Source: Flavobacterium johnsoniae UW101
Lineage (GTDB): Bacteria > Bacteroidota > Bacteroidia > Flavobacteriales > Flavobacteriaceae
Assembly: GCF_000016645.1 (NCBI RefSeq)
Contig: NC_009441.1
Coordinates: forward strand, 5,022,001-5,086,000
Direction: 5' to 3'
DNA length: 64,000 nt
Both the position numbers and the translations under genes were made by a program. The first letter of the stretch is position 1. Each line of letters starts with the position of its first letter. Below, piece after piece: positions 17,044 to 25,726 of this stretch. A model generated the notes under the pieces. That model did no database searches, was not told the origin of the DNA, and saw only the letters and a program-made list of their open reading frames with translations.

Positions 17044-20000
17044 ATGTGTACAGACCGAAAAATCAAATCGTTTAAATGGTGTTTACTGGTATCTTTTTTA
17101 CTGGTAAATATTGTGATGCACGCACAGGAACGAAAAGTGACTGGAAAAATCACTTCGAGCGAAGATTTGCTTGGACTTCCTGGTGCTAATGTCTATATTA
17201 AAAATTCGTCTGTTGGAGCAACAGCTGATATGGATGGAAATTACACTGTAATTGTAGGAGAAAAAAATGCTGTTTTAGTTTTCAATTTTGTCGGGTTTCA
17301 AACTGTAGAAATTCCGGTTGGAACCAAAAGTATTATCAATGTAAGTTTAAAACCAGATACAAAAGCACTTGATGAAGTTATTGTAGTAGGTTACGGAACC
17401 CGTAAAAAAAGTGACATTACAGGATCTATATCTTCTGTAACGGCAAAAGAACTAACCTCTTTTCCTGTTTTAAATGCAGAACAGGCTTTACAAGGCCGTG
17501 CGGCGGGTGTTTCTGTAATGACCAATAACGGCGGTGAACCGGGCGCTCCTGTAAAAATAAGGGTTCGCGGGGGAACTTCTATCAATGCAAGCGGTGATGC
17601 GCTTGTTGTGGTTGATGGTTTTGCAGGTGTTTCTATGCCGGCTCCGCAGGATATTGCTTCGATTGAAGTTTTAAAAGATGCTTCGGCGACTGCAATTTAC
17701 GGTTCAAGAGGTTCAAACGGGGTTATTATGGTAACTACCAAAAAAGGAAAAGTTGGAAAACCAGTAATTGAATTCAGTAATTCGACTTCAGTACAATCTG
17801 TAAATAACAAACTGCATTTATTAAATGCCGATCAGTTTGCAGCTTACCGTAAAAGTTTTACAACGCATACACAAGGTCCGGCAAATACAGACTGGCAGGA
17901 TGTAATTTATCGCGACGGAATGATTTCGAATACGCAGCTGTCTTTTTCAGGCGGATCTGAAAATGTGAGATATTATGTATCTGGAACTTATTTTAATCAA
18001 AACGGAGTTGTAATCAATTCTGGAATTGACAGATATACCATTGTAAGTAATCTTGAGGCCGATTTGTCTCCTAAATTAAAAGTGGGTTTAAATACTTTTA
18101 CCAGCAAACAGAACAAAGAAGGAATCATAAGCCAGACTGGTGCCGGAGGAACAGGAGCTGCGGGTGTAATTGCGGCAGCCTATCGTTTTATGCCGGATAA
18201 AGGAATTTATAATGAAGACGGTACTTATACCACAACCGCTCCAATTGGAGATGATATTGACAATCCGTATGCAACAGCTATGGAAAATATTCTGGAAACT
18301 GTTTCTATTGTAAACCGAAATAATTTCTTTGCGCAGTATCAAATTACAAAAGACCTTGACTTTAAAACAACATTAGGTCTAACCGATAATAACTCGCAGA
18401 CCGGAAGATTTATTCCGTCTACTTTAATTGCCGGAAAAAATATCAAAGGAGAAGCTTCTGTAAACAATACCAGATTTTCTTCTTTCCTTACAGAAAATTA
18501 TCTGACTTTTAAACGTGAAGTGATCTCAAAAGGTATGTTAACAGTTTTGGCCGGATATTCATACCAAAAAAACAAAAACGAAAATTCGTATGCCGCTTCC
18601 AGAGGATTTTTAACCAATACCAATTCGTATAGAAATCTGGGTGCCGGAACTGTTTTCTTAAAACCAGATTCAGGTTTATCTGAAACAGAATTAATTTCTG
18701 CTTTTGGAAGGTTAAACTTTGATTACGACGATAAATATCTGTTTACGTTTACTGCCAGACGAGATGGTTCTTCAAGCTTTAGCCAAAACTACAAATACGG
18801 AACTTTCCCTTCTGGAGCTGTTGGATGGAATATTGGTAAAGAAAATTTCTTAAAAGACAGTAAAACGGTTTCAAACCTTAAGTTAAGAGCTAGCTATGGA
18901 GCAACAGGAAATCCTTCAATTGGCGCCTACTCTACTCTTTCCAGATTTTCTGAAATTTATTATGTAAGCGGTGACGTGATTACAAATGCTGTGCAGTTAA
19001 CTTCACTTGATAATCCAAACTTAAAATGGGAAACCTCGTATCAGCAGGATTATGGTATTGATTTAGGTTTATTTGATAACAGAATCAGCATTACTGCCGA
19101 TTATTATAAAACGATTACTAAAGATTTATTGTTTAACAGACCTCTTCCGGGAGTTTCAGGAATTGCTTCTCAGCTTCAAAACGTGGGCGAATTAGAAAAT
19201 AAAGGATGGGAATTGGGTATCACTTCCAGAAACTTTACGGGTCCTGATTTTACATGGTCGACAAACTTTAATATTTCTTCAAACAAAAACAAAGTATTAA
19301 AATTAGCAGATAACAAAGATCTTTTAATCAATTCTGCTCCGGGTCATTTCTTAGCAACTGAATCTCAGATTTTAAGAGTTGGACAGCCAGTTGGATCTTT
19401 CTTCGGATTTATTTATGATGGCGTAATCCAGCAGGGAGAAACGGTTTTACCAGGAAACTTTGAAACTGCTCCGGGAGGTGAAAAATTCAGAGATGTAAAC
19501 GGCGACGGAAAACTGGATTCTCAGGATAAAACAATTATCGGAAATCCAAATCCTGATTTCATTTTTGGTTTCAACAATGATTTTACCTATAAAAATCTGG
19601 ATCTGAATATTTTCTTTCAGGGTTCACAAGGAAATCAAATCCTGAACTATACTTTAATGGAACTGGCTTCTGGAAACAATAATGCTACAACTGAGGTTTT
19701 AGATGCCTGGACGCCTACTAATACGGATACAAATGTTCCGGCAAACGCAGCAAGAACGAAAAGAATCACTTCAAGATTTGTTTATGATGGAAGTTACATC
19801 CGCTTGAAAAATGTTTCTTTAGGATATAGTTTAGATGAAAAAGTGGTTTCGAAATTAGGATTAAGCAAAGTTCGTTTCTACATCAGTGCGCAAAACCTTT
19901 GGACAATTACCAATTATCCGGGTTCAGATCCTGAAACGAATTACCTAAACGATACCAACTCAAGAAGTAATACCAATTTAGGATTGGATTATGGAGGATA

Positions 20001-20046
20001 TCCAAACGTAAGAACATTTACAGCAGGATTCAATTTAAAATTTTAA
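17044..20046 (+). CDS. SusC-type TonB-dependent outer-membrane glycan transporter
   Basis: This 1,000-residue protein has a signal peptide ending VMHAQ (about residue 28), a carboxypeptidase-regulatory-like domain (about 32-105), a TonB-box region DEVIVVGYGT, a plug domain with the SusC signature ATAIYGSRGSNGVIMVTTKKGK (about 215-240), and a long beta-barrel ending in the aromatic GFNLKF. It imports oligosaccharides across the outer membrane with the SusD lipoprotein encoded 16 bases downstream. A competing ATG four bases upstream (17040) starts an 11-codon out-of-frame ORF; the 17044 start gives a proper signal peptide. The HTCS just upstream is its likely activator. Confidence 0.95.
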   Translation: MCTDRKIKSFKWCLLVSFLLVNIVMHAQERKVTGKITSSEDLLGLPGANVYIKNSSVGATADMDGNYTVIVGEKNAVLVFNFVGFQTVEIPVGTKSIINVSLKPDTKALDEVIVVGYGTRKKSDITGSISSVTAKELTSFPVLNAEQALQGRAAGVSVMTNNGGEPGAPVKIRVRGGTSINASGDALVVVDGFAGVSMPAPQDIASIEVLKDASATAIYGSRGSNGVIMVTTKKGKVGKPVIEFSNSTSVQSVNNKLHLLNADQFAAYRKSFTTHTQGPANTDWQDVIYRDGMISNTQLSFSGGSENVRYYVSGTYFNQNGVVINSGIDRYTIVSNLEADLSPKLKVGLNTFTSKQNKEGIISQTGAGGTGAAGVIAAAYRFMPDKGIYNEDGTYTTTAPIGDDIDNPYATAMENILETVSIVNRNNFFAQYQITKDLDFKTTLGLTDNNSQTGRFIPSTLIAGKNIKGEASVNNTRFSSFLTENYLTFKREVISKGMLTVLAGYSYQKNKNENSYAASRGFLTNTNSYRNLGAGTVFLKPDSGLSETELISAFGRLNFDYDDKYLFTFTARRDGSSSFSQNYKYGTFPSGAVGWNIGKENFLKDSKTVSNLKLRASYGATGNPSIGAYSTLSRFSEIYYVSGDVITNAVQLTSLDNPNLKWETSYQQDYGIDLGLFDNRISITADYYKTITKDLLFNRPLPGVSGIASQLQNVGELENKGWELGITSRNFTGPDFTWSTNFNISSNKNKVLKLADNKDLLINSAPGHFLATESQILRVGQPVGSFFGFIYDGVIQQGETVLPGNFETAPGGEKFRDVNGDGKLDSQDKTIIGNPNPDFIFGFNNDFTYKNLDLNIFFQGSQGNQILNYTLMELASGNNNATTEVLDAWTPTNTDTNVPANAARTKRITSRFVYDGSYIRLKNVSLGYSLDEKVVSKLGLSKVRFYISAQNLWTITNYPGSDPETNYLNDTNSRSNTNLGLDYGGYPNVRTFTAGFNLKF

Positions 20047-20061
20047 TCTAACACAACTATC

Positions 20062-21582
20062 ATGAAAAAATATATAGCTTTTCTTTGCTTCGGAACACTC
20101 GCTTTTTTCAGCTGTTCTGATCTGGAAGAAAAACCGGTAGGAATTATTCGTCCGGCGAACTTCTTTAACAATACAGACGATTTGCAGGCCGCTGTAAATG
20201 GTGCTTTTGCAAACATTGCCCATAATAATTACTGGGGAAGAGAATTTACAATTGCTTTAATGCTTCGCGATGACATGGCCGATATTGGCGACAGAACAAC
20301 TCAGGCTGCGCGTATCGATGTAAACGATATGTCTATGAATGATACCAACGCGCTTGTAGCAAACTTTTGGCCGCAATCGTATGTTATCATTACAGCCGCT
20401 AATCAGGCAATTGAAGGTGCTAAAAAAACACCGGGAGATCCTGCAAAAGTTAACGCAATTGTAGCTCAGGCTTATTTTGCAAGAGCATTTACATATTATC
20501 ATTTAGTGCGTCTTTTTGGAGACATTCCCTACATTGATTTTGTCGTAAACGATGTTTCTCAGATCAATTCTATGAGCAAAACCAAAGAAGCAGATGTATA
20601 TCCAAAAATCATTGCCGATTTAGAATTTGCAAAACAATGGCTTGAAGATAAACCAAAAGTAAAAGCTGTTCCGGGTAAAGGCACCGCGGCTGGATATTTA
20701 GCATCTGTTTACCTGACTTTAGGAAATTTCCAGAAAGCATACGACGAAGCTAAATATGTAATTACAAACGAAACAAAATTTGGTTTAGGTTTAGATGCTG
20801 ATTTTCAGGATTTATTTAACGCTACAAAAACGGCATCTTTAAAAGAACCGCTTTTTACAGTTGATTTTAACAACTTAACATCAGGAAATTACGGCCAGGA
20901 TTATACCGCGTTTTTTACAGGATCTTTAAAAGATGACAGTTATAGTTACGGGCAAGGATTCTCGGTTGCAGTTCCTTCCTTAAAAGTATTTAATACCTGG
21001 GATCAAAGAGATTACAGAAGAGCAGTAAGTTTTGATACCATTATTAGAAAGAAAACTGGTCCGGGCGGTGCTTTACAGGTTTATCCTTCAAGCGACAACG
21101 AAAAAGCGCCGCGTCCGCATATTGCCAAATATTTCCGTTTTCCGGGAAAAGCAGGTGCTAACGGAAGAACTTCTCAGCACAACTACATTACAATGCGTTT
21201 TGCCGAAGTTTTATTAACAGCTGCAGAAGCATTAAACGAAATCACTCCGGGAACTACAGAAGCAGATGGTTATGTAAACCGTGTTCGTGCCAGAGCCAGA
21301 AACAAAGCTGGAAAACTGGTTTCTTTTCCGGCAAACGTAACTCCGGGACTTTCTCAGGCCGATTTTAGAAAAATGGTTATTGACGAAAGAAGATTAGAAC
21401 TGGCATTTGAATATGTAAGATGGTACGATATTAAAAGACTTAAAATTGGTTTAGAAGTTTTTGGTCCGTCTGGTTTAGAACCGCACGCTAATTTCGATCC
21501 AAACAAAGATTATTTATGGCCGTTACCAGGAACAGAATTGGCTATTAACCCAAATTTAAAACCAAATAATCCTGGTTATTAA
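20062..21582 (+). CDS. SusD/RagB-family surface glycan-binding lipoprotein
   Basis: This 506-residue protein begins with a lipoprotein signal (FFSC lipobox, cysteine near residue 18). TPR-like helices (ANQAIEGAKK, AYFARAFTYYHLVRLFGDIPY, TAAGYLASVYLTLGNFQKAYDEA) and the C-terminal YLWPLPGTELAINPNLKPNNPGY are diagnostic of SusD. It caps the SusC barrel on the cell surface and captures the glycan. It starts 16 bases after the susC stop and is part of the same transcript. The glycan specificity cannot be read from the sequence. The spacer behind it carries two nested inverted repeats, which may lower expression of the following enzymes. Confidence 0.95.
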   Translation: MKKYIAFLCFGTLAFFSCSDLEEKPVGIIRPANFFNNTDDLQAAVNGAFANIAHNNYWGREFTIALMLRDDMADIGDRTTQAARIDVNDMSMNDTNALVANFWPQSYVIITAANQAIEGAKKTPGDPAKVNAIVAQAYFARAFTYYHLVRLFGDIPYIDFVVNDVSQINSMSKTKEADVYPKIIADLEFAKQWLEDKPKVKAVPGKGTAAGYLASVYLTLGNFQKAYDEAKYVITNETKFGLGLDADFQDLFNATKTASLKEPLFTVDFNNLTSGNYGQDYTAFFTGSLKDDSYSYGQGFSVAVPSLKVFNTWDQRDYRRAVSFDTIIRKKTGPGGALQVYPSSDNEKAPRPHIAKYFRFPGKAGANGRTSQHNYITMRFAEVLLTAAEALNEITPGTTEADGYVNRVRARARNKAGKLVSFPANVTPGLSQADFRKMVIDERRLELAFEYVRWYDIKRLKIGLEVFGPSGLEPHANFDPNKDYLWPLPGTELAINPNLKPNNPGY

Positions 21583-21603
21583 TTTTAACACAATTAGTAT
21601 TGA

Positions 21604-21806
21604 ACGCGGATGAACGGATTTTTTAATCACGTTGCGTATAATTAGGTTTCACGCAGATTTAAAAAGATTTAAGCTGATTAAAATTGTTTTTTTTAATCCG
21701 CTTTATCTGCCAAAATCTTTTAAATCTGCGTGAAATAAAAAAATCCATGCAAAATCAGCTCCTGATAACTATCAGGACTACGATAGAGAATCCGTACAAT
21801 CCGCGT
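21604..21806. repeat. outer extragenic inverted repeat after susD
   Basis: ACGCGGATGAACGGATT at 21604-21620 pairs, with two small differences, with 21789-21806. It encloses the repeat at 21647-21735, making a nested palindrome that fills most of the 268-base spacer. Confidence 0.65.
21647..21735. repeat. inner extragenic palindrome (TTTCACGCAGATTT family)
   Basis: Arms 21647-21670 and 21713-21735 are reverse complements apart from one missing T. The same 14-base word recurs as an inverted pair at 25571-25643, so this is a dispersed element family. Confidence 0.8.
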
Positions 21807-21851
21807 ATAACATTTTAGTATAGAAACTAAAAATAAAGATTAATTAGTAAT

Positions 21852-23042
21852 ATGAATAAAGTTAGTTTCATTTTAATCCTTGGGTTTGCATCGCTTGCAA
21901 CAGCATGCAAATCTGGGGTTAATCCTCAAACAAAAAGTACAACGGCGACAAATAATTTACTTGAAACGCGTTACAAAATGCTCCTCGATTATCCAGTCGA
22001 TTCTATGTCGATGCCGAGAAGTATGAATATTAAAACCCTTGAGATTCGCAAAGTACCGTCGAGAGACTGGACCAGCGGTTTTTTTGCCGGAAACCTTTGG
22101 CAGTTATACCGTCTTACAGGCGATTCTAAATACAAAGAACAAGCTCAAAAATGGACTCCTTTCAGTAAAAAGGAAAGTGTTAATAGTAATTCGCATGACG
22201 TAGGTTTTAAAGTGTTTTGCAGTTTTGGAGAAGCGCTGAAAGTGGAAAACAAGAAAGACTATGAAGCCGTAATTGTTAAAGGCGCCGAAACTTTATGCAC
22301 AAGGTTTAATCCAAAAGTGGGTTCAATTCGTTCTTGGGATTTCAACAAGGAAATTTGGGATTATCCGGTAATCATCGACAATATGATGAATCTGGAACTG
22401 CTTTTTGAAGCATCTAAAATATCAGGAAATCCAAAATACCGTGACGTTGCTGTTAAACACGCTAATACAACATTGAAAAATCAGTTTAGAGAAGACAATT
22501 CATGTTACCACGTTATCGATTATAATCCAAATACTGGTGAAGTTAGAAAGAAAACCACACTTCAGGGTTATAACGACGATTCGGTTTGGGCTCGCGGTCA
22601 GGCTTGGGCAGTTTACGGATTTACAATGTCATACCGATATACCAAAGATCCGGCCTATTTAAAACAAGCCGAAGGAACAGCAAAGTTTTTTATGACCAAT
22701 AAAAACCTTCCGGAAGATGGAATTCCGTATTGGGATTTTAAAGATCCAAGTATTCCAAATGCGGCACGAGATGTTTCGGCTGCAATGGTTATGGCATCTG
22801 CACTATATGAGTTATACGGCTATACCCAAAATAATAGTTATTTGGCTTTCGCCGATAAGCTGATGGCTTCGGTACAAACCGACAAATATGTTCTAGATAC
22901 TAAAATCAAAGCGCCGTTTTTATTTGATCACAGTACCGGAAACTGGCCGAAACATGACGAAATTGACGAACCAATAATCTACGCCGATTACTATTTTCTG
23001 GAAGCATTAATAAAGGTGCAAAGGCTCAAAGGTTCAAAGTAA
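21852..23042 (+). CDS. GH88 unsaturated glucuronyl hydrolase, lipoprotein
   Basis: This 396-residue protein has a lipoprotein signal (LATAC, C19), so it is membrane-anchored, probably facing the periplasm. The catalytic aspartates of GH88 are seen at D116 (SHDVGF) and D176 (IDNMMN), 60 residues apart as in Bacillus unsaturated glucuronyl hydrolase (D88/D149). It hydrates and releases the 4,5-unsaturated uronate left at the non-reducing end by a lyase. GH105 is a related alternative, but the SHD and IDNMMN pattern favours GH88. The last codons (QRLKGSK) are encoded by the left arm of an intergenic repeat, with the stop in the loop. Confidence 0.92.
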   Translation: MNKVSFILILGFASLATACKSGVNPQTKSTTATNNLLETRYKMLLDYPVDSMSMPRSMNIKTLEIRKVPSRDWTSGFFAGNLWQLYRLTGDSKYKEQAQKWTPFSKKESVNSNSHDVGFKVFCSFGEALKVENKKDYEAVIVKGAETLCTRFNPKVGSIRSWDFNKEIWDYPVIIDNMMNLELLFEASKISGNPKYRDVAVKHANTTLKNQFREDNSCYHVIDYNPNTGEVRKKTTLQGYNDDSVWARGQAWAVYGFTMSYRYTKDPAYLKQAEGTAKFFMTNKNLPEDGIPYWDFKDPSIPNAARDVSAAMVMASALYELYGYTQNNSYLAFADKLMASVQTDKYVLDTKIKAPFLFDHSTGNWPKHDEIDEPIIYADYYFLEALIKVQRLKGSK

Positions 23043-23073
23043 CAAAGGTTTTTAATCTTTGAACCTTTGAGCC
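23023..23073. repeat. palindrome overlapping the GH88 stop codon
   Basis: Perfect 17-base arms (23023-23039 and 23057-23073, GGCTCAAAGGTTCAAAG) flank the GH88 TAA at 23040-23042. It may act as terminator or mRNA stabiliser between GH88 and the first GH2 gene. Confidence 0.85.
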
Positions 23074-23086
23074 AGAAAAACCTTTG

Positions 23087-23118
23087 AACCTTTGTAACTA
23101 TGAACCTTTGTAACTATG
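23087..23118 (+). repeat. 16-bp tandem duplication that includes the GH2 start codon
   Basis: AACCTTTGTAACTATG occurs twice in direct succession (23087-23102 and 23103-23118). The second copy ends in the ATG of the GH2 gene; the first copy supplies an out-of-frame ATG at 23100. Confidence 0.9.
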
Positions 23119-25527
23119 AATAAAACGAATAAAACTTTTTCAATTTTTGCGCTTTTTGTTTTTTTTCAGATTTGTCTGAGCAGCAGTTTTGCTCAGACAA
23201 AGATGAATATTAACGACAACTGGCTTTATTTAGAAAATCATACTCCAAACCTTACCGAAGCGCAAAAAGCTTCTAACTGGGTTTCTCTGAACTTACCGCA
23301 TACCTGGAATGCCGAAGATGCAACCGATTTAGTTCCGGGGTACAGGCGCGATGCAAGCTGGTATCAAAAAAAATTAAATATCACACAGATCGACAAAAAC
23401 AAGGTTTATTCCTTATACTTTGAAGGATCAAACGTAACGACCAAAGTTTATGTAAACGGTAAAGAAGCCGGATCACATATTGGCGGATATATTGGTTTTT
23501 CAATCGATATTACAAATTTGATTAAGGAAGGAAATAATGAGATTTTTGTTCGTGTGGACAATAGTTATGATATCGAAATTATCCCGTCTCAAAAAAGTGA
23601 TTTCTTTATTTACGGCGGTATCACGCGCGATGTCTGGCTGGTTTCAAAATACAAAAATCATATCGAGAATATAAAGATTACAACTCCGGAAGTTTCTGCT
23701 AAAAAAGCTTCGGTGCAAATTGTTTCTTCTTTTGTAAATCCAGATAATTCAAAAGACTTATCATTGACGGTTACTTTAAAAAATCCGAAAGGCAAAAAAA
23801 TAGCAAGCAAAACAATTCCTGTTACTGATAAAAATTCGACCATCACTTTTGAAAATATCAAAAACCCAGAACTTTGGGATACAGAAAATCCGAATTTATA
23901 CAAACTGACCGCTGTTTTATCTGAAAAAAATCAAATTAAAGACAGCGTTGCGGAAAAAGTAGGTTTTAGATGGTTTGAATTTAAAGATCATGGTCCATTT
24001 TACCTTAACGGAAAACGTCTGCTTATTCGCGGTACACACCGTCATGAAGAACAAGCCGGAGTTGGCGCTGCCATGAGCAACGAACAGCATTGGGCAGATA
24101 TGAAATCAATAAAAGAAATGGGTGCAAATTTTGTCCGTTTAGCCCATTATCCGCAAGATCCCGAAGTTTATAAAGCCTGCGACGAGTTAGGTTTATTGGT
24201 TTGGGATGAACTTCCCTGGTGTCGCGGCGGTATTGGTAATGAGGTTTGGAAAACCAATACTAAAAATATGCTGGCCGAGATTATCGACCAAAATTACAAT
24301 CATCCAAGTATTATTATCTGGTCTTTAGGAAACGAAATGAACTGGCTTCCTGATTTTCCTGATGGTGATAATCCAGAAAAAACAAATGTGTTTTTAACTG
24401 AATTAAATGACATCGCTCATAAACTCGATCCTACAAGAAAAACGGCTATTAGAAAATATTATGAAGGTTCTCATATTGTAGATGTTTTCTCGCCGTCAAT
24501 CTGGTCAGGATGGTATTCTGGAAGTTACAAAAGTTATCAAAAAGCAATTAACGTTTATAAAAAAGAATACAAGCATTTTATTCATGCTGAATATGGCGGA
24601 GACAGCCATGTAGGCCGTCACAGTGAAAATCCGGTTACGGGTGAAAATGTGATTAAAGCTGAAGGCTGGGAAGAAGCGATTGTTCAGACTAAAGTTGCAA
24701 ACATTGCTCAAATTGGCGATTGGAGCGAAAATTATATAGTCGATTTATTTGACTGGCATTTGCATATATCCGAGAATGACCCGGCGTTTGTGGGTAATGT
24801 ACAATGGGCATTTAAGGATTTTGCAACGCCGTTACGTCCGGAAGATGATATTCCGTACATGAATCAAAAAGGACTTACTGATCGAAACGGAATTCCGAAA
24901 GATGCGTATTATGTTTTTAAAAGTTATTGGGCAAAAGAACCTTTCACTTATATTGAATCGCATACCTGGACAGAGCGTCAGGGACCTGAAAATACAGCGA
25001 GAACGATCAGTGTTTTCAGTAACTGTGATAAAGTAACTTTATCTCATAACGGAAAATCATTAGGAGAAAAACAGCGAAATCTTTCTCTCTATCCGGCAAA
25101 TGGCTTAACTTGGGATGTCAATTTTACAAAAGGTGAAAATGTTCTAATTGCTGTTGGAAAAACGAAAGAAGGAAAAACGGTTTCTGATACGCTGAAAGTT
25201 AATTATCGTTTTAATAAAAATGATACGGCGGTTTCATTACAATTATCATCAGAAAAGCTGAAAAACGGCAATTATCTGGTAACCGCAATTGCAGTTGACA
25301 ATAATAATTTGCGCTGTCTGGATTATGAAGCGAGTGTTTATTTTCAATGTTTAAAGGGAGGAAAAACACTAAAAAATCAAGGAACACCAACCGGAAGCGA
25401 ATCCATAAAAATGGCAAATGGAAAAGCTTCTATAGAAGTTATTCCTGATGGTTCTAATAATCCAATCGAAATGACGGCTTTGAACCAAAGCTTTAAAGGA
25501 GAATATTTGAAGATTCCAGTTGAGTAA
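23116..25527 (+). CDS. secreted GH2 enzyme with beta-glucuronidase signature
   Basis: This 803-residue protein has a signal peptide (to SSSFAQ, about residue 27). GH2 domains in order are sugar-binding jelly roll (about 30-180), immunoglobulin-like domain (185-290), TIM barrel (295-600) and a C-terminal beta-sandwich extension (about 615-803). Acid/base is E407 in SLGNEMNW and nucleophile E492 in HAEYGGD. N583 and K585 (NQKG) align with the N-x-K pair that recognises the uronate carboxylate in bacterial beta-glucuronidases, so beta-glucuronidase is favoured over beta-galactosidase. The long C-terminal extension resembles large Bacteroidota GH2 enzymes. It follows GH88 within a repeat-filled 73-base gap. 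Confidence 0.85.
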   Translation: MNKTNKTFSIFALFVFFQICLSSSFAQTKMNINDNWLYLENHTPNLTEAQKASNWVSLNLPHTWNAEDATDLVPGYRRDASWYQKKLNITQIDKNKVYSLYFEGSNVTTKVYVNGKEAGSHIGGYIGFSIDITNLIKEGNNEIFVRVDNSYDIEIIPSQKSDFFIYGGITRDVWLVSKYKNHIENIKITTPEVSAKKASVQIVSSFVNPDNSKDLSLTVTLKNPKGKKIASKTIPVTDKNSTITFENIKNPELWDTENPNLYKLTAVLSEKNQIKDSVAEKVGFRWFEFKDHGPFYLNGKRLLIRGTHRHEEQAGVGAAMSNEQHWADMKSIKEMGANFVRLAHYPQDPEVYKACDELGLLVWDELPWCRGGIGNEVWKTNTKNMLAEIIDQNYNHPSIIIWSLGNEMNWLPDFPDGDNPEKTNVFLTELNDIAHKLDPTRKTAIRKYYEGSHIVDVFSPSIWSGWYSGSYKSYQKAINVYKKEYKHFIHAEYGGDSHVGRHSENPVTGENVIKAEGWEEAIVQTKVANIAQIGDWSENYIVDLFDWHLHISENDPAFVGNVQWAFKDFATPLRPEDDIPYMNQKGLTDRNGIPKDAYYVFKSYWAKEPFTYIESHTWTERQGPENTARTISVFSNCDKVTLSHNGKSLGEKQRNLSLYPANGLTWDVNFTKGENVLIAVGKTKEGKTVSDTLKVNYRFNKNDTAVSLQLSSEKLKNGNYLVTAIAVDNNNLRCLDYEASVYFQCLKGGKTLKNQGTPTGSESIKMANGKASIEVIPDGSNNPIEMTALNQSFKGEYLKIPVE

Positions 25528-25570
25528 AAAAGGTTCTAAGCTGCTAAGGGACTAAGGTGCTAAGTTTTAT

Positions 25571-25643
25571 GTTTCACGCAGATTTTGCAGATTGAGCAGA
25601 TTTAATTTTGATCTGCTTAAATCTTTTTAAATCTGCGTGAAAC
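25571..25643. repeat. extragenic palindrome (GTTTCACGCAGATTT family)
   Basis: Perfect 15-base arms at 25571-25585 and 25629-25643, with a second internal pairing around AGCAGATTTAA/ATCTGCTTAAAT. CTAAGG-type direct words precede it at 25534-25566. Confidence 0.8.
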
Positions 25644-25726
25644 AAAATCATTTTAATCCTTATAATCTGCGGCTATAAATAAAAATCTCCGTGGCAAGTA
25701 CAAACAAATACAAATTAATACCAAAA

